Assembly: GCA_964617585.1 (NCBI GenBank) | Contig: CAZTXS010000005.1 | Span: 1-64,000, forward strand | Direction: 5' to 3' | Length of the DNA: 64,000 bases | Origin: UMGS1601 sp964617585 | Lineage (GTDB): Bacteria > Bacillota > Clostridia > Oscillospirales > Ruminococcaceae | Part shown: piece after piece, positions 18,285 through 27,736 of the stretch | How positions within the stretch are numbered: position 1 is the first letter of the stretch | Layout: every line of letters starts with the position of its first letter | Made by a program: the position numbers and the translations under genes | The notes under the pieces: model-generated | The model's input: the letters and a program-made list of their open reading frames with translations, nothing else | The model's database searches: none | Told to the model about the DNA's origin: nothing

Positions 18285-19160
18285 TTATGTGTACTTATTT
18301 ATATCCCTGTGCGATATCCTTACTTTGTGATACCTTTCAGATAAATATTTTGCCATATTCTCCGCAAAGGTTACGCTTCTGTGTTTTCCGCCCGTGCAAC
18401 CGAATGCTATTATAAGCTGACTTTTTCCCTCTTTTTTGTAAAGGGGAATGAGAAAATCCATCAAATCCTCTAGCTTTTTCTTAAGCTCGACCGACTGTTC
18501 AAACTTCATAACATATCCGGAAACCTCTGTGCAAAGACCCGTCTTGGGACGAAGCTCGTCAACATAATACGGATTTGGCAGACATCTCACGTCAAAAACA
18601 AGATCCGCTTCTCTCATAGGTCCGTATTTAAAGCCGAAGGAAGTAATATCAATCTGCATAAACTCATCATCGTCGGCTAAAAACATATTCTTAACCTTTT
18701 CTTTAAGCTGATTCGCCGATAAAAACGATGAATCTATAAAATAATCGGATATTCCTTTAACGTTGGCAAGCATATCTCTTTCAGCCTGGATTGCCTTTGA
18801 AATATTTCCTCTCATCTGTGCGTCAAGAGGATGCTTTCTTCTGGTTTCTTTATAGCGTTGTATTATAATTTCGTCGCTTGCGTCAAGAAAAAGCACCTTC
18901 AGATCCATATGCTCTCTCTGAAGCTCTTTTATTGTATCGTATAAATGGCTGAAAAAGTTTTTCCCTCTTATATCAGTCACAAAGGCAACCTTTTCAATCA
19001 TACCGGCGCCTGTACCCGTTGTAATATCCGCAAATTTCGTTATCAGCTCAGGCGGCATATTGTCTATGCAGTAGTATCCCATGTCCTCCAGTACATTCAC
19101 CACAGTAGACTTGCCCGAGCCTGACAACCCTGTCACTATTACAAATTTCATTTTGCTCAA
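18285..19160 (-). CDS. rapZ: RapZ/YvcJ-family nucleotide-binding protein
   Basis: RapZ-family P-loop proteins bind and hydrolyse nucleotides. In E. coli RapZ is an RNA adaptor for glmS control; in B. subtilis YvcJ affects competence. The 291 residues show Walker A GLSGSGKS at 11-18, then GYYCIDNMPPELI, VFDVRCLPNPYY and the C-terminal FGCTGGKHRSVTFAENM. The TTG at 19160 has GGTGAT six bases upstream. An in-frame ATG three codons later (19151) is an alternative start with a worse spacing. It lies between murB and whiA. Confidence 0.95.
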   Translation of the reverse strand: MSKMKFVIVTGLSGSGKSTVVNVLEDMGYYCIDNMPPELITKFADITTGTGAGMIEKVAFVTDIRGKNFFSHLYDTIKELQREHMDLKVLFLDASDEIIIQRYKETRRKHPLDAQMRGNISKAIQAERDMLANVKGISDYFIDSSFLSANQLKEKVKNMFLADDDEFMQIDITSFGFKYGPMREADLVFDVRCLPNPYYVDELRPKTGLCTEVSGYVMKFEQSVELKKKLEDLMDFLIPLYKKEGKSQLIIAFGCTGGKHRSVTFAENMAKYLSERYHKVRISHRDINKYT

Positions 19161-19185
19161 TTCAAATCACCCTTTAAAATTTACA

Positions 19186-20124
19186 CTATGCTTTTATATT
19201 TTCCCCGTTATATTTTACTATCTCCACTTCACACTCTAAGAAAAATCCTGTTTTCTCTTTTACCGTCTGCTGAACCTTTCCTATAAGCTCAGTAACGTCC
19301 TCAAAGGAAGCGTCATTCTTATTGATAACAAAACCGCAGTGCTTACTTGAAACCTCCGCTCCGCCAACAGTGAAGCCCCTAAGTCCGCTGTCCTGAATAA
19401 GCTTGCCGGCAAACTGTCCATCGGGGCGCTTAAAAGTAGAACCTCCGTTTGGAAATTCAAGCGGCTGTTTTTCTTTTCTTCTGTTCAAATAATCATCCAT
19501 TAACGTCTTTATTTCAGACTTATCTTTTTTTACAAGCTTAAAAACAGCGTCGGTTATAATCATACCGTTTTCCTGAAAAATACTGTGACGGTAAGAAAGA
19601 TTCATATCTGCAACGTTAAATTCAACCATCCTGCTTTTATCAAAAGCCTTAGCGGAAATCAAAACGTTTTTGATTTCACCGCCGTACGCTCCTGCATTCA
19701 TATATACGGCTCCCCCGACAGAGCCCGGAATCCCGTAAGCAAATTCAAGCCCGCTCAATTCGTTTTCATAGGCAAAACGGCAAACGCTCATAAGCGAACA
19801 GCCTGCCTCTGCGCAAACAGTCGTTTCATCTGTCAAACTTATTCCGGAAAAATCAGAGCCGAGATGAAATACAACTCCGTTAAAGCCCTTGCTGTCAAAT
19901 AAAAGATTTGAGCCTTTCCCTAATATAAAATACGGGTACTTTTCATTATCAGCCAGACTTATCAATTCGCCTATACATTCTCTGCTGTTTACCGAAATAA
20001 ACGCCTTGCACGGTCCGCCAATTTTAAAAGTGGTATGACCGCTTAAGCTCTCATCGGTTAAAACCTTACAGCCGTACTCTTCAGCTTTTTGTATTATTTT
20101 CAGAATAACGTTATCCTCTTTCAT
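19186..20124 (-). CDS. murB: UDP-N-acetylenolpyruvoylglucosamine reductase
   Basis: MurB reduces UDP-GlcNAc-enolpyruvate to UDP-MurNAc using NADPH and FAD, the second committed step of peptidoglycan synthesis. The 312-residue protein carries the FAD-binding motifs FKIGGPCKAF and LGKGSNLLFD, the AYGIPGSVGGAVYMNAGAYG segment, and the catalytic serine in NGGSTFKRP, as in type II MurB. A glutamate near the C-terminus (FFLECEVEIV) completes the active site. GGGGGAC precedes the ATG. It follows the PHP gene by 21 bases and precedes rapZ by 25, so all three are probably co-transcribed. Confidence 0.97.
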   Translation of the reverse strand: MKEDNVILKIIQKAEEYGCKVLTDESLSGHTTFKIGGPCKAFISVNSRECIGELISLADNEKYPYFILGKGSNLLFDSKGFNGVVFHLGSDFSGISLTDETTVCAEAGCSLMSVCRFAYENELSGLEFAYGIPGSVGGAVYMNAGAYGGEIKNVLISAKAFDKSRMVEFNVADMNLSYRHSIFQENGMIITDAVFKLVKKDKSEIKTLMDDYLNRRKEKQPLEFPNGGSTFKRPDGQFAGKLIQDSGLRGFTVGGAEVSSKHCGFVINKNDASFEDVTELIGKVQQTVKEKTGFFLECEVEIVKYNGENIKA

Positions 20125-20145
20125 AAGCTGTCCCCCAAACTTATC

Positions 20146-20904
20146 TTAAAACTCAACCCATGGACGTTTCTTCAAAATTCTCTCCTTGACGATTTCAAAA
20201 TCCCTGTTGACAATAAGCTCATTCGGAAATTCAAGTTCTGTCAATAGATTTTTAACATTGGAAACATCTCCGATTCTGTCACAGAAATGCGCATCAGAAT
20301 CTACCGCAACAAGCACTCCGTACTTTTTACATGCTTTTACGAGGTCAACAAGCTTTTGCTTTTTTGTTCTTCCGGATGCGAAAGAAGCCTCGTTAAATTC
20401 AACAAGCTTTTCATATTCCTTAAACAGCTTTACAAGACCTTCTGCATTATACTCAACATCACCGGCTGTCGGATGTCCTATCAAATCAACATGAACATTC
20501 TGACAAACCTTTTTATAAACCTTATATAAATCTTCTTCATTATCAGGATAAAATACAGGGTTATGAAAAGAAGCTACTACCCACTCAAGCTTACTGAGTA
20601 TCCGTTCGCTTATATCTAATTCCCCTTCAGCATTGTAAATATTAGCTTCCACGCCTTTTAGCACTCTTACTCCTTCTATTTCAAGGGGAAGAATGTGAAG
20701 ATTTTCAAAATGCCATATGTGCGGAGAATCAGGCTCCATAGGTGCGTGGTCTGTCATAGCTACTGCTTTAAGACCTTTAATTGACGCTGCCCTGCAATTC
20801 TCTATTATTGTGGAATATGCGTGCGTTGACGCCATTGTATGTGTGTGTAAATCTATCTCATATTTCATATATATTATATGCTCTGTAAGAAGCATTTCCT
20901 CCAT
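20146..20904 (-). CDS. PHP-domain phosphatase, YcdX-like
   Basis: The product is a PHP-superfamily metal-dependent hydrolase resembling the YcdX phosphatases. Metal-binding motifs are DLHTHTMAS, MTDHAP, an ASFHNP histidine, a GHPTAGDV histidine, FNEASFASG and DSDAHFCDRIG. The start is uncertain. ATG at 20904 gives 252 residues but has no clear ribosome binding site. A GGAGG lies two bases before an ATG three codons later. The family would start near codon 13 (MKYEIDLHTHT). It sits between hprK and murB, an arrangement common in Clostridia. Its substrate is unknown. Confidence 0.88.
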   Translation of the reverse strand: MEEMLLTEHIIYMKYEIDLHTHTMASTHAYSTIIENCRAASIKGLKAVAMTDHAPMEPDSPHIWHFENLHILPLEIEGVRVLKGVEANIYNAEGELDISERILSKLEWVVASFHNPVFYPDNEEDLYKVYKKVCQNVHVDLIGHPTAGDVEYNAEGLVKLFKEYEKLVEFNEASFASGRTKKQKLVDLVKACKKYGVLVAVDSDAHFCDRIGDVSNVKNLLTELEFPNELIVNRDFEIVKERILKKRPWVEF

Positions 20905-20967
20905 AAAATGTTAGTCTAAAATTATGCTTTTTATCGCAGAATTTAATTTTATCTATGATTATAAGAA

Positions 20968-21927
20968 TTATAATGTATCCCAGTTTTTAACCTTATCCTT
21001 TTTATCCACCTCTAAGCCCAGGTTATCAAGAAGCTCCTGAGCCGCATTGTAACCCATTTTCTTCTGGCGGTTATTCATAGCCGCAACCTCAAGAATAATC
21101 GCTAAATTTCTTCCCGGTTTAATTGGAATGGTGAGACTTGGTATTTTAATTCCGAAAATAGTTGTATACTCATTGTCAACCCCCATTCGGTCATAAACCT
21201 TTGTAGGATCCCAAACCTCAAGCTCAACTACTAAATCTATTTTTTCAGTTACCTTAACGGCTCCCATACCGAAAAGTCTTCTTGTATTTATAATTCCTAC
21301 GCCTCTAAGCTCAAGAAAATGCCTGATATTATCAGGTGAAGAACCCACCAGGCTTTTGCTGGATACCTTTCTGATTTCCACTGCATCGTCGGCAACAAGT
21401 CTGTGACCTCTCTTTACAAGCTCAATAGCTGTTTCACTTTTACCTACTCCGCTTTCGCCGACTATCAGAAGTCCTTCTCCGTAGACCTCTATAAGAACTC
21501 CGTGACGTGTAATTCTCGGCGCAAGATGAAGATTTAAATAGCTTATTAGCGCAGCAATAAAGCTTGTTGTGCTTTCCTCGGTCCGCAAAAGCGGAATGTC
21601 ATATTTTTCAGCTGCTTCAATCACTTCGGGGTAGATTTCATGTCCTCTGGCAACGACAAGAGCGGGAATTCCCGTTTCAAACAGCCTTGATACAGTTTTT
21701 CTTCTTTCTTCCGGCGTTATCGAACCTAAAAAAGCAAACTCCATATTTCCGCAGACCTGAATACGCTCTGAATTAAAATACTCATAGAATCCTTTTAACT
21801 GCAAGCCCGGTCGGTTCAAATCATTGTCAGAAATTAAAACCTCATCCAAGTTTTTCGGAGCGTTTATAATCTCCAGCTTAAACTCCTCAATTATATACTT
21901 AAGCGGAACTGTGTAAACTTCATTCAT
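20968..21927 (-). CDS. hprK: HPr kinase/phosphorylase
   Basis: HprK phosphorylates and dephosphorylates Ser46 of HPr, setting carbon catabolite repression and sugar uptake according to the energy state. The 319-residue protein has the N-terminal regulatory domain, then Walker A GESGVGKS at residues 157-164 and the adjacent VADDAVEI. The HprK signature LELRGVGIINTRRLFG and the C-terminal EVWDPTKVYDRMG are also clear. It starts 12 bases after the YnbB-like gene's stop, so the two are likely co-transcribed. Confidence 0.97.
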   Translation of the reverse strand: MNEVYTVPLKYIIEEFKLEIINAPKNLDEVLISDNDLNRPGLQLKGFYEYFNSERIQVCGNMEFAFLGSITPEERRKTVSRLFETGIPALVVARGHEIYPEVIEAAEKYDIPLLRTEESTTSFIAALISYLNLHLAPRITRHGVLIEVYGEGLLIVGESGVGKSETAIELVKRGHRLVADDAVEIRKVSSKSLVGSSPDNIRHFLELRGVGIINTRRLFGMGAVKVTEKIDLVVELEVWDPTKVYDRMGVDNEYTTIFGIKIPSLTIPIKPGRNLAIILEVAAMNNRQKKMGYNAAQELLDNLGLEVDKKDKVKNWDTL

Positions 21928-21939
21928 ATTAATTCTCCC

Positions 21940-23217
21940 TTATTGTTTTAAATTAATCAAACCCTTATTAAGCATTTCCTGTGCAGATAAAATAACTCCC
22001 AGCTTACCCGACGGATATGTAATACCGCCTTGAAGCCATGCTGCATAAGGTTCCCTTATCGGGGCGTCGGCGGAAAGCTCAATAGACGCTCCCATGGTAA
22101 ACGCTCCCGCTGCCATTATCACCTTTCCGTCATAGCCCGGCATATTCCAAGCCTCGGGAACGGCAAAGCTGTCTATGGGCGAGCCTTTTTGAATCCCCTG
22201 ACAAAAAGCAACCAGATTGCTTTCATTTTCAAGAAGAACTGACGCTATGATGTCCGTTCTTTTTTCTCCGCTTTCGGGAAGCGTCTTGAACCCAAGCTTT
22301 TCATAAAACCTGCAGGCGAATGCGGAAGTTTTCAATGCAGATTCAACGGTTTGAGGCGACATGAAAAATCCGAGTAAAATCTCTCTGTTCTGATTTAAAG
22401 AACATCCTACCTCTTTTCCCATTCCTACGCAAGTAAGCCTGTCGGCGCACTTTTCAACCAAATCTGTTCTTCCTGCTATATATCCTCCGGCAGAAGCTAT
22501 TCCCCCGCCCGGATTTTTAATAAGAGATCCTATTATAAGGTCAGCTCCAACGTCCGTAGGCTCGCATTTTTCAACAAACTCGCCATAGCAGTTATCAACC
22601 ATTACAATGACGTTTCTGTTCGCCGATTTTGCGGTCCTTACTATTTTTTCAATAACATCTATACAAAGCGACGGTCTGAGAGAATAACCTCTGGAGCGCT
22701 GAATATATATCACCTTTGCTTGTTCGGCTTTCTTTGAAATTTCCTCATAATCAGGAGTTCCGTCCTGCGTCAGTTCAACCTGATCGTACAGCACTCCGAA
22801 ATCTGCCAGAGAACCGTTTCCTTTGGCGTTTCTGATTCCTATTACTTCTTCAAGCGTGTCATATGGCTTTCCTGTAACAGAAACCAACATATCGCCTGCT
22901 CTCAGCACGCCGAACAAAGCGGTTGAAAGAGCGTGAGTGCCGTTGACAAAAGTATGGCGGACCAATGCGTCCTCTCCTCCCAGAGCCTGAGCGAAAACCT
23001 TGTCTGCGGTATTTCTTCCCAAATCTCCGTAGCCGTATCCTGTTGTTCCTTTTAAACAGCTTTCAGAAACCCTATTGTCAATAAATGCTTTCAGTACCTT
23101 TCTTCCGTTGTATTCGGCAGTTTCAACGAAATCTTTAAACATTTCCGAACATTCGGCTTCAGACTCCTGCGCTAATCTCGCAAGTCTTTTATCTATATCA
23201 AAAAATGAATTATCCAT
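21940..23217 (-). CDS. PLP-dependent YnbB-like protein (aluminium-resistance / methionine gamma-lyase-like family)
   Basis: This 425-residue fold-type I PLP enzyme has the probable Schiff-base lysine near residue 232 in GSLIKNPGGG. Upstream are VMVDNCYGEFVE, with the aspartate that contacts the PLP nitrogen, and FVNGTHALSTALFGVLRAGD for phosphate binding. Members have been annotated as aluminium-resistance proteins or methionine gamma-lyase-like. In B. subtilis YnbB is needed for the 5-aminopentanol modification of EF-P. That function here is inference from family resemblance, supported by the YmfF/YmfH-like pair at 10646-13294. Its start overlaps the GNAT stop by eight bases. Confidence 0.88.
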   Translation of the reverse strand: MDNSFFDIDKRLARLAQESEAECSEMFKDFVETAEYNGRKVLKAFIDNRVSESCLKGTTGYGYGDLGRNTADKVFAQALGGEDALVRHTFVNGTHALSTALFGVLRAGDMLVSVTGKPYDTLEEVIGIRNAKGNGSLADFGVLYDQVELTQDGTPDYEEISKKAEQAKVIYIQRSRGYSLRPSLCIDVIEKIVRTAKSANRNVIVMVDNCYGEFVEKCEPTDVGADLIIGSLIKNPGGGIASAGGYIAGRTDLVEKCADRLTCVGMGKEVGCSLNQNREILLGFFMSPQTVESALKTSAFACRFYEKLGFKTLPESGEKRTDIIASVLLENESNLVAFCQGIQKGSPIDSFAVPEAWNMPGYDGKVIMAAGAFTMGASIELSADAPIREPYAAWLQGGITYPSGKLGVILSAQEMLNKGLINLKQ

Positions 23218-23995
23218 CTATATCTTTCCTCTCAAATACTATATCGTCGTAAATCGGTCTGAACCCGATTTCAGTATAATAACTGACATTATAGCTCCTT
23301 GCAAAAAGCCGTACCGAAAATCCGTCCTCGTTCAGCCTTTCACCCAGCCAGTATAAAAGCTCTCTCGCATGGTGTTTTCCCCTCTCCTCAGGAACTGTTG
23401 CAACATGACCTACAAAGGCGATTCCGTCAATTATATACTGTATTGAAGCTGAAGTACATCCGTTTAACGTAAAGCTTTGAGCAAGACCTTTTCTAATCCT
23501 GTGCGACGTATCCGTAAGCCACAAAGAATAAGCGTTTTTAACCGCAGGGAAACCGGTAGCCAATATATCGAAAACATCATCCAAACGCGGGGTTTCATTA
23601 ACATCAAGCTTCGGAATGTGATTTTTGCAGACAAACTCGAACATAGTTCTTTCAAAAATATTATATTCGTCTTTTAACACTTTTTTTAACCTTTTTGAAT
23701 ATTCAAAACTCATCTCGACAGTTACGGGCTTTGTCATATTGATAAGCGTTTTAAGCTCTGAAATCTCGTTATCGGAAAGACTTCTTCCCTCAAAAACCGA
23801 CGTTACCATCGACGCATTGAAAATTGATACGACAGCGTCCTTTTCGGCGTCAGCGTTTTCGCTTATAAAATAAAACCTGCAAAAATCAAATTCTGTTCCG
23901 TAAGCCGTGAAATGCGACTTTATTCTTCTTGTATAATGATTTTTCCCAAGCTTATTCAAAAGCTCCGTCGTTATGTCTTTGGTTTCCGAAATCAT
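23210..23995 (-). CDS. GNAT-family N-acetyltransferase
   Basis: The 261-residue product ends in a GNAT domain. The acetyl-CoA-binding motif A is visible as VGHVATVPEERGKHHARELL, followed by the family's YTEIGFRPI segment near the C-terminus. The N-terminal half (about residues 1-150) is not clearly assignable and may be a second, degenerate GNAT-like half. Its stop overlaps the YnbB-like start by eight bases, suggesting coupled translation. The ribosome binding site is weak: GGAG about 12 bases from the ATG, with a stronger AGGAGG about 32 bases upstream. The substrate is unknown. Confidence 0.8.
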   Translation of the reverse strand: MISETKDITTELLNKLGKNHYTRRIKSHFTAYGTEFDFCRFYFISENADAEKDAVVSIFNASMVTSVFEGRSLSDNEISELKTLINMTKPVTVEMSFEYSKRLKKVLKDEYNIFERTMFEFVCKNHIPKLDVNETPRLDDVFDILATGFPAVKNAYSLWLTDTSHRIRKGLAQSFTLNGCTSASIQYIIDGIAFVGHVATVPEERGKHHARELLYWLGERLNEDGFSVRLFARSYNVSYYTEIGFRPIYDDIVFERKDIDG

Positions 23996-24043
23996 TTATT
24001 GCGAACGCTCCGATATGAAGCTTTCCTCCTGTTTTTGTTTTCC

Positions 24044-25063
24044 CTATCTGTTGTAAATTTCCGATAATAACAAGCTTATAAGCTTATATGAATTTATCAT
24101 ATCATTCTTATTTGCCACGCATGAAGGAGAATGAATATATCTGCACGGAATCGACACCGCCAGAGTTTTAACGCCTCCCCTTGAAACATGAATAGAACCT
24201 GCGTCGTTTCCTCCGGCTATCATAGTCTTTGTTTGGCATGGTATTCCGTTTTTCTTCGCCGTTTCAAAAGCGATGTTATAAAGCTCTTTATTGTAAATCG
24301 CAGAATGATCCATAAACGACACAACAGGACCGTTTCCACACTTGCATACCGCCTTCTCCCCCTCTGCTGAGGGAATATCCGCCGCAGTCGTAGCTTCTAT
24401 AACTACAGCGTAATCGGGATTCACCGTATATGAAGCGGTTTTTGAGCCTCTTAAACCTATCTCCTCCTGAACGACAAAAGTGAAATAGGTATCGTACTCA
24501 AGCTCTTCCTCTATAAGTTCAAGGAGCAGGGCGCAACCGAATCGGTCGTCTATTGCCTTTGCTTTAATAAATCCTTCTCCGAATTCTTTATAATCAGATT
24601 TGAAATGAACGCCGTCCCCTAAAGAAACCAACCTTTCAGCTTCCTTACGGTTTAATGCACCGATGTCAACGCTTAGATTGTCAAAAGGCACGCACTTTTC
24701 TCTTTCATCCGCTGAAAGATTGTGGACAGCAACTCCTCCGATAACTCCGGGAACATCCCTTTCGCCGACAGAAACTTGCCGTCCGAAAACAACTCCGGGA
24801 TTAACCCCGCCGATGCTGTCTGTTTTAAGGCTTCCGTCGTCGTTTATATATGTTACAATCATTCCTACTTCGTCCATATGAGCAGACAAAAGAACTTTAT
24901 TATCCGGGACTTTGTTCCCTTTTTTAAAAGCGATAATATTCCCGAGATTATCTACCGAATATTCACATTTCCCGTCAATTCGTGAAATAATATACTCTCT
25001 GACCTTTTCCTCACTGCCTGAAATCCCGTTCAAAAGGCACAAATCACGAAGCTTGTCAAACAT
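24044..25063 (-). CDS. M42-family metallo-aminopeptidase (second of a tandem pair)
   Basis: M42 (PepA/TET-type) enzymes are cytosolic dinuclear-metal aminopeptidases that form dodecameric cages. Some relatives were misnamed cellulase M. The 339-residue product shows the metal-binding motifs SAHMDEVGMIV, AKAIDDRFGCALL, VQEEIGLRGS with the catalytic glutamate pair, and the C-terminal RYIHSPSCV histidine. It overlaps the start of the upstream paralogue by eight bases (25056-25063), with GGTGAAT before its ATG. The pair probably digests peptides inside the cell, possibly as a mixed complex. Confidence 0.93.
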   Translation of the reverse strand: MFDKLRDLCLLNGISGSEEKVREYIISRIDGKCEYSVDNLGNIIAFKKGNKVPDNKVLLSAHMDEVGMIVTYINDDGSLKTDSIGGVNPGVVFGRQVSVGERDVPGVIGGVAVHNLSADEREKCVPFDNLSVDIGALNRKEAERLVSLGDGVHFKSDYKEFGEGFIKAKAIDDRFGCALLLELIEEELEYDTYFTFVVQEEIGLRGSKTASYTVNPDYAVVIEATTAADIPSAEGEKAVCKCGNGPVVSFMDHSAIYNKELYNIAFETAKKNGIPCQTKTMIAGGNDAGSIHVSRGGVKTLAVSIPCRYIHSPSCVANKNDMINSYKLISLLLSEIYNR

Positions 25064-26105
25064 CGGTATTCACCCCGTTTCTTATAAACTCAGCGCAAAG
25101 CTTTGCTGTGTTTTCTATATCGGATACGGAAATCATTTCAACAGGAGTATGCATATATTTAAGCGGTATCGATACGGTAGCGGTCTTTACGCCCGACCTT
25201 GTAACGCCTATAGCATCTGCGTTTGTTCCTGTCTTTCCTCCCATAACCTCTATCTGATAAGGAATTCCTTTATCCTTTGCAATATTTATAAGCTTCTCCG
25301 ACATAATCTTTGACAATGAAGATGAAACGCCTATCATAGACCCTTTTCCCATTTCTCCGCAGGCCTCTTTTTTATCGCCTGCAACTTTTGCAAAAGAAAC
25401 GTCTACAGCTATTGCCATATCGGGATTTACCTTGTAAGCGGCGATTTCAGCGCCTCGCTCGCCTGTTTCCTCCTGAGAGGAAAACACAACCGTCAAAGAA
25501 CAATTCAGGCTGTCAATCTCGTCTTTAAGCAAGTCAAGAACACAGATTAAAGAGATAACTCCCGCTCTGTCATCAAGACATTTTGAAGTCACTCTGTCAC
25601 CTGCCAAAACGCAAGGCTCGTTAGAAATAATTACTCTATCCCCCAAGGAAATCATATTCTTGGCTTTTTCCTCCGGCATACCTATGTCTACAAAAATATC
25701 GCTAAGCTCAGCAGCTTTTTTCTCGTCCTTTTCAAGATGCGGAGGAGTCGAGGTCAGCACGCCGTAAATTTTATGTCCGTTTGAGCATAAAACCTCAACC
25801 TGCTGCGCGGGAAGCAGACGTTTATCAATACCGCCGCAGTTTGAAATTTTTAAAAATCCCTCTTTCGTTATATAAGTAACTATAAAACCGATCTCATCTA
25901 TATGTGCGTCAAGCATTATATGAGGTTTGCCTTCTTTGCGAACGCCTAAATTTGCAATTACGTTTCCGAAATCGTCAACGTTGACGTCGTCTGTATAAGC
26001 CCTCAGCATTTCAGCGGCAGCCGAGGACGCAGAAAATTCATCACCCGATACGCCGTTTTCATTTGTCAGCTTGAACAGCATTTCTGTTATCTTACTTTTA
26101 TCCAT
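25056..26105 (-). CDS. M42-family metallo-aminopeptidase (first of a tandem pair)
   Basis: The 349-residue paralogue of the next gene has the same motif series: LDAHIDEIGFIVTYI, SKCLDDRAGVISL, SSQEETGERGAEI and KYMHTPVEMI. All predicted metal ligands and the catalytic glutamate are present, so both copies should be active. It lies 21 bases after murD. The two genes share only moderate similarity, so the duplication looks old rather than recent. Confidence 0.93.
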   Translation of the reverse strand: MDKSKITEMLFKLTNENGVSGDEFSASSAAAEMLRAYTDDVNVDDFGNVIANLGVRKEGKPHIMLDAHIDEIGFIVTYITKEGFLKISNCGGIDKRLLPAQQVEVLCSNGHKIYGVLTSTPPHLEKDEKKAAELSDIFVDIGMPEEKAKNMISLGDRVIISNEPCVLAGDRVTSKCLDDRAGVISLICVLDLLKDEIDSLNCSLTVVFSSQEETGERGAEIAAYKVNPDMAIAVDVSFAKVAGDKKEACGEMGKGSMIGVSSSLSKIMSEKLINIAKDKGIPYQIEVMGGKTGTNADAIGVTRSGVKTATVSIPLKYMHTPVEMISVSDIENTAKLCAEFIRNGVNTDV

Positions 26106-26126
26106 AACAATCCCTTTATATGTTTA

Positions 26127-27518
26127 TTACAATGAATTTACAATACTTTTGAAGTGCCTTCCTCTTACCTCGAACATAGGGTACATATCAAAGCTTGCAC
26201 AAGCAGGCGAAAGCGAAACTATATCGCCTTCTGAAGCGTTTTCTTTCGCCGTTTTAACAGCCTCTTCCATATCCTTTACCCTTATAACCCTGAGTCCGCT
26301 TGTTTTAAATTCTTCACATTCAGTAACCGCCTTTTCTATCTTTCCGGCGGTCTGTCCCATTAAAATCAGAACCTTTACCTTTTCATTCATAGGCTTTGCC
26401 AGCGGCTCAAAGGGAACTCCCTTATCAGAACCTCCTGCAATAACTATGATTTTCTGGTTGAACGAATTCAACCCCGCCATAACTCTTGTAGGGCTTGAAG
26501 CTATAGAATCATTATAATACCTTACTCCGTCGATTTCCCGAACGAACTCTATTCTATGCTCGACTCCGCCGAACTCCTTTGCAGTTTTCACAATGCTGTC
26601 AAGCGTTACATCGCCCCATGTAAGTGCGATAGCAGTCAAAAAGTTCTCAACATTGTGAATCCCGGGAATCCTTATATCGTTCATGTGAACTATTCTTGTT
26701 GCGTTTCCTCGTCTGTTGTAGCATAACATTCCGTCATCGGCTAAAAAGCTTCCCTCCTCGGGAATACCTTTTCTGCTGAACAATGAAAGCTTACCTCTCA
26801 CCATGCTGCAAAGCTTCATAGTTTCATCATTGTCCATATTAAGAACCGCCTTTGAAAAAGCGTTCTGATGAAGAAGAATATTGCACTTTGCGCCTATATA
26901 TTCTTCCATAGTTCCGTGAACGTTAAGGTGGTTAGGAGAAATATTGGTTATAGCGGCGGCATACGGCGACTCTCTCATTGAAATCAGCTGAAAGCTTGAA
27001 AGCTCAACAACCGCCACGTCGTTCTCTTTAATGCTCTCAATTTGATAAAGAAGCGGCCTTCCGATATTTCCACCGAAATGAACCTTTCTTCCGTCAGCCT
27101 TAAAAAACTCGGAAACCAGCGTTGTCGTAGTCGATTTTCCGTCAGAACCTGTTACAGCATATATCCTGCAAGGACACAAATCGAAGAAAACCTCCATCTC
27201 GCTTGTGATAACAACTCCCTGCTTACGTGCCTTCGTAAGCGTTTCGTCATTATAATACATACCCGGCGTTCTGAAAACTACGTCGCAGCTGAAAATCTCG
27301 TCAAGATAATTTTCTCCGAAAGAAAAATCAGCGCCTGCGCCTTTAAATTCATTATAAAGCTCTTTGTTTTTCTCTTCTAGATTATTTTTATCACAAATAA
27401 CAATATTATAACCTTTATTTAAAAACAGCCTTATCAAGTCGTTGTGACTTACACCTGTTCCTATAAAAGCAATTCTTTTATCCTTTATCTCATTGAAAAA
27501 AAATTCCGCTTTTGTCAT
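26127..27518 (-). CDS. murD: UDP-N-acetylmuramoylalanine--D-glutamate ligase
   Basis: MurD adds D-glutamate to UDP-MurNAc-L-Ala. The 463-residue protein begins with a Rossmann-like domain (RIAFIGTGVSHNDLI), then shows the Mur-ligase P-loop AVTGSDGKSTTTTL, the NISPNHLNVHGTMEEY segment and the C-terminal LSPACASFDMYPMFEVRG motif. The P-loop reads GSDGKS rather than the commoner GTNGKT. Its ribosome binding site AAGGGA lies nine bases before the ATG. It is the first gene of the long minus-strand series and has its own promoter. Confidence 0.95.
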   Translation of the reverse strand: MTKAEFFFNEIKDKRIAFIGTGVSHNDLIRLFLNKGYNIVICDKNNLEEKNKELYNEFKGAGADFSFGENYLDEIFSCDVVFRTPGMYYNDETLTKARKQGVVITSEMEVFFDLCPCRIYAVTGSDGKSTTTTLVSEFFKADGRKVHFGGNIGRPLLYQIESIKENDVAVVELSSFQLISMRESPYAAAITNISPNHLNVHGTMEEYIGAKCNILLHQNAFSKAVLNMDNDETMKLCSMVRGKLSLFSRKGIPEEGSFLADDGMLCYNRRGNATRIVHMNDIRIPGIHNVENFLTAIALTWGDVTLDSIVKTAKEFGGVEHRIEFVREIDGVRYYNDSIASSPTRVMAGLNSFNQKIIVIAGGSDKGVPFEPLAKPMNEKVKVLILMGQTAGKIEKAVTECEEFKTSGLRVIRVKDMEEAVKTAKENASEGDIVSLSPACASFDMYPMFEVRGRHFKSIVNSL

Positions 27519-27608
27519 AAAACTATTCCCTTCCGCTCAACATATATATAATTCAACGCCTGAAAATTAACTTATTTTAATTTCAAAAAGATATATATAT
27601 TCTATTTT

Positions 27609-27637
27609 ATTATATACTATAACGTTTTAAATAGCAA
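27609..27637 (-). promoter_or_regulatory. Promoter for the murD-led series
   Basis: On the minus strand TTGCTA (27632-27637), a 17-base spacer and TATAAT (27609-27614) are present. The leader is about 85 bases of very AT-rich DNA. It is divergent from the potA promoter. Confidence 0.6.
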
Positions 27638-27707
27638 TATCTTAATGTAAAAAGTAAATATTATTTATTAATTTTCTTATAAATTAAACTTAATATAAAA
27701 ATAACTA

Positions 27708-27736
27708 TTGTAAATTAATCTAAAATACCTTATAAT
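27708..27736 (+). promoter_or_regulatory. Promoter for potABC
   Basis: TTGTAA (27708-27713), a 17-base spacer and TATAAT (27731-27736) lie 55 bases before the potA start. The hexamers and spacing are the same as for glmU. Confidence 0.7.
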
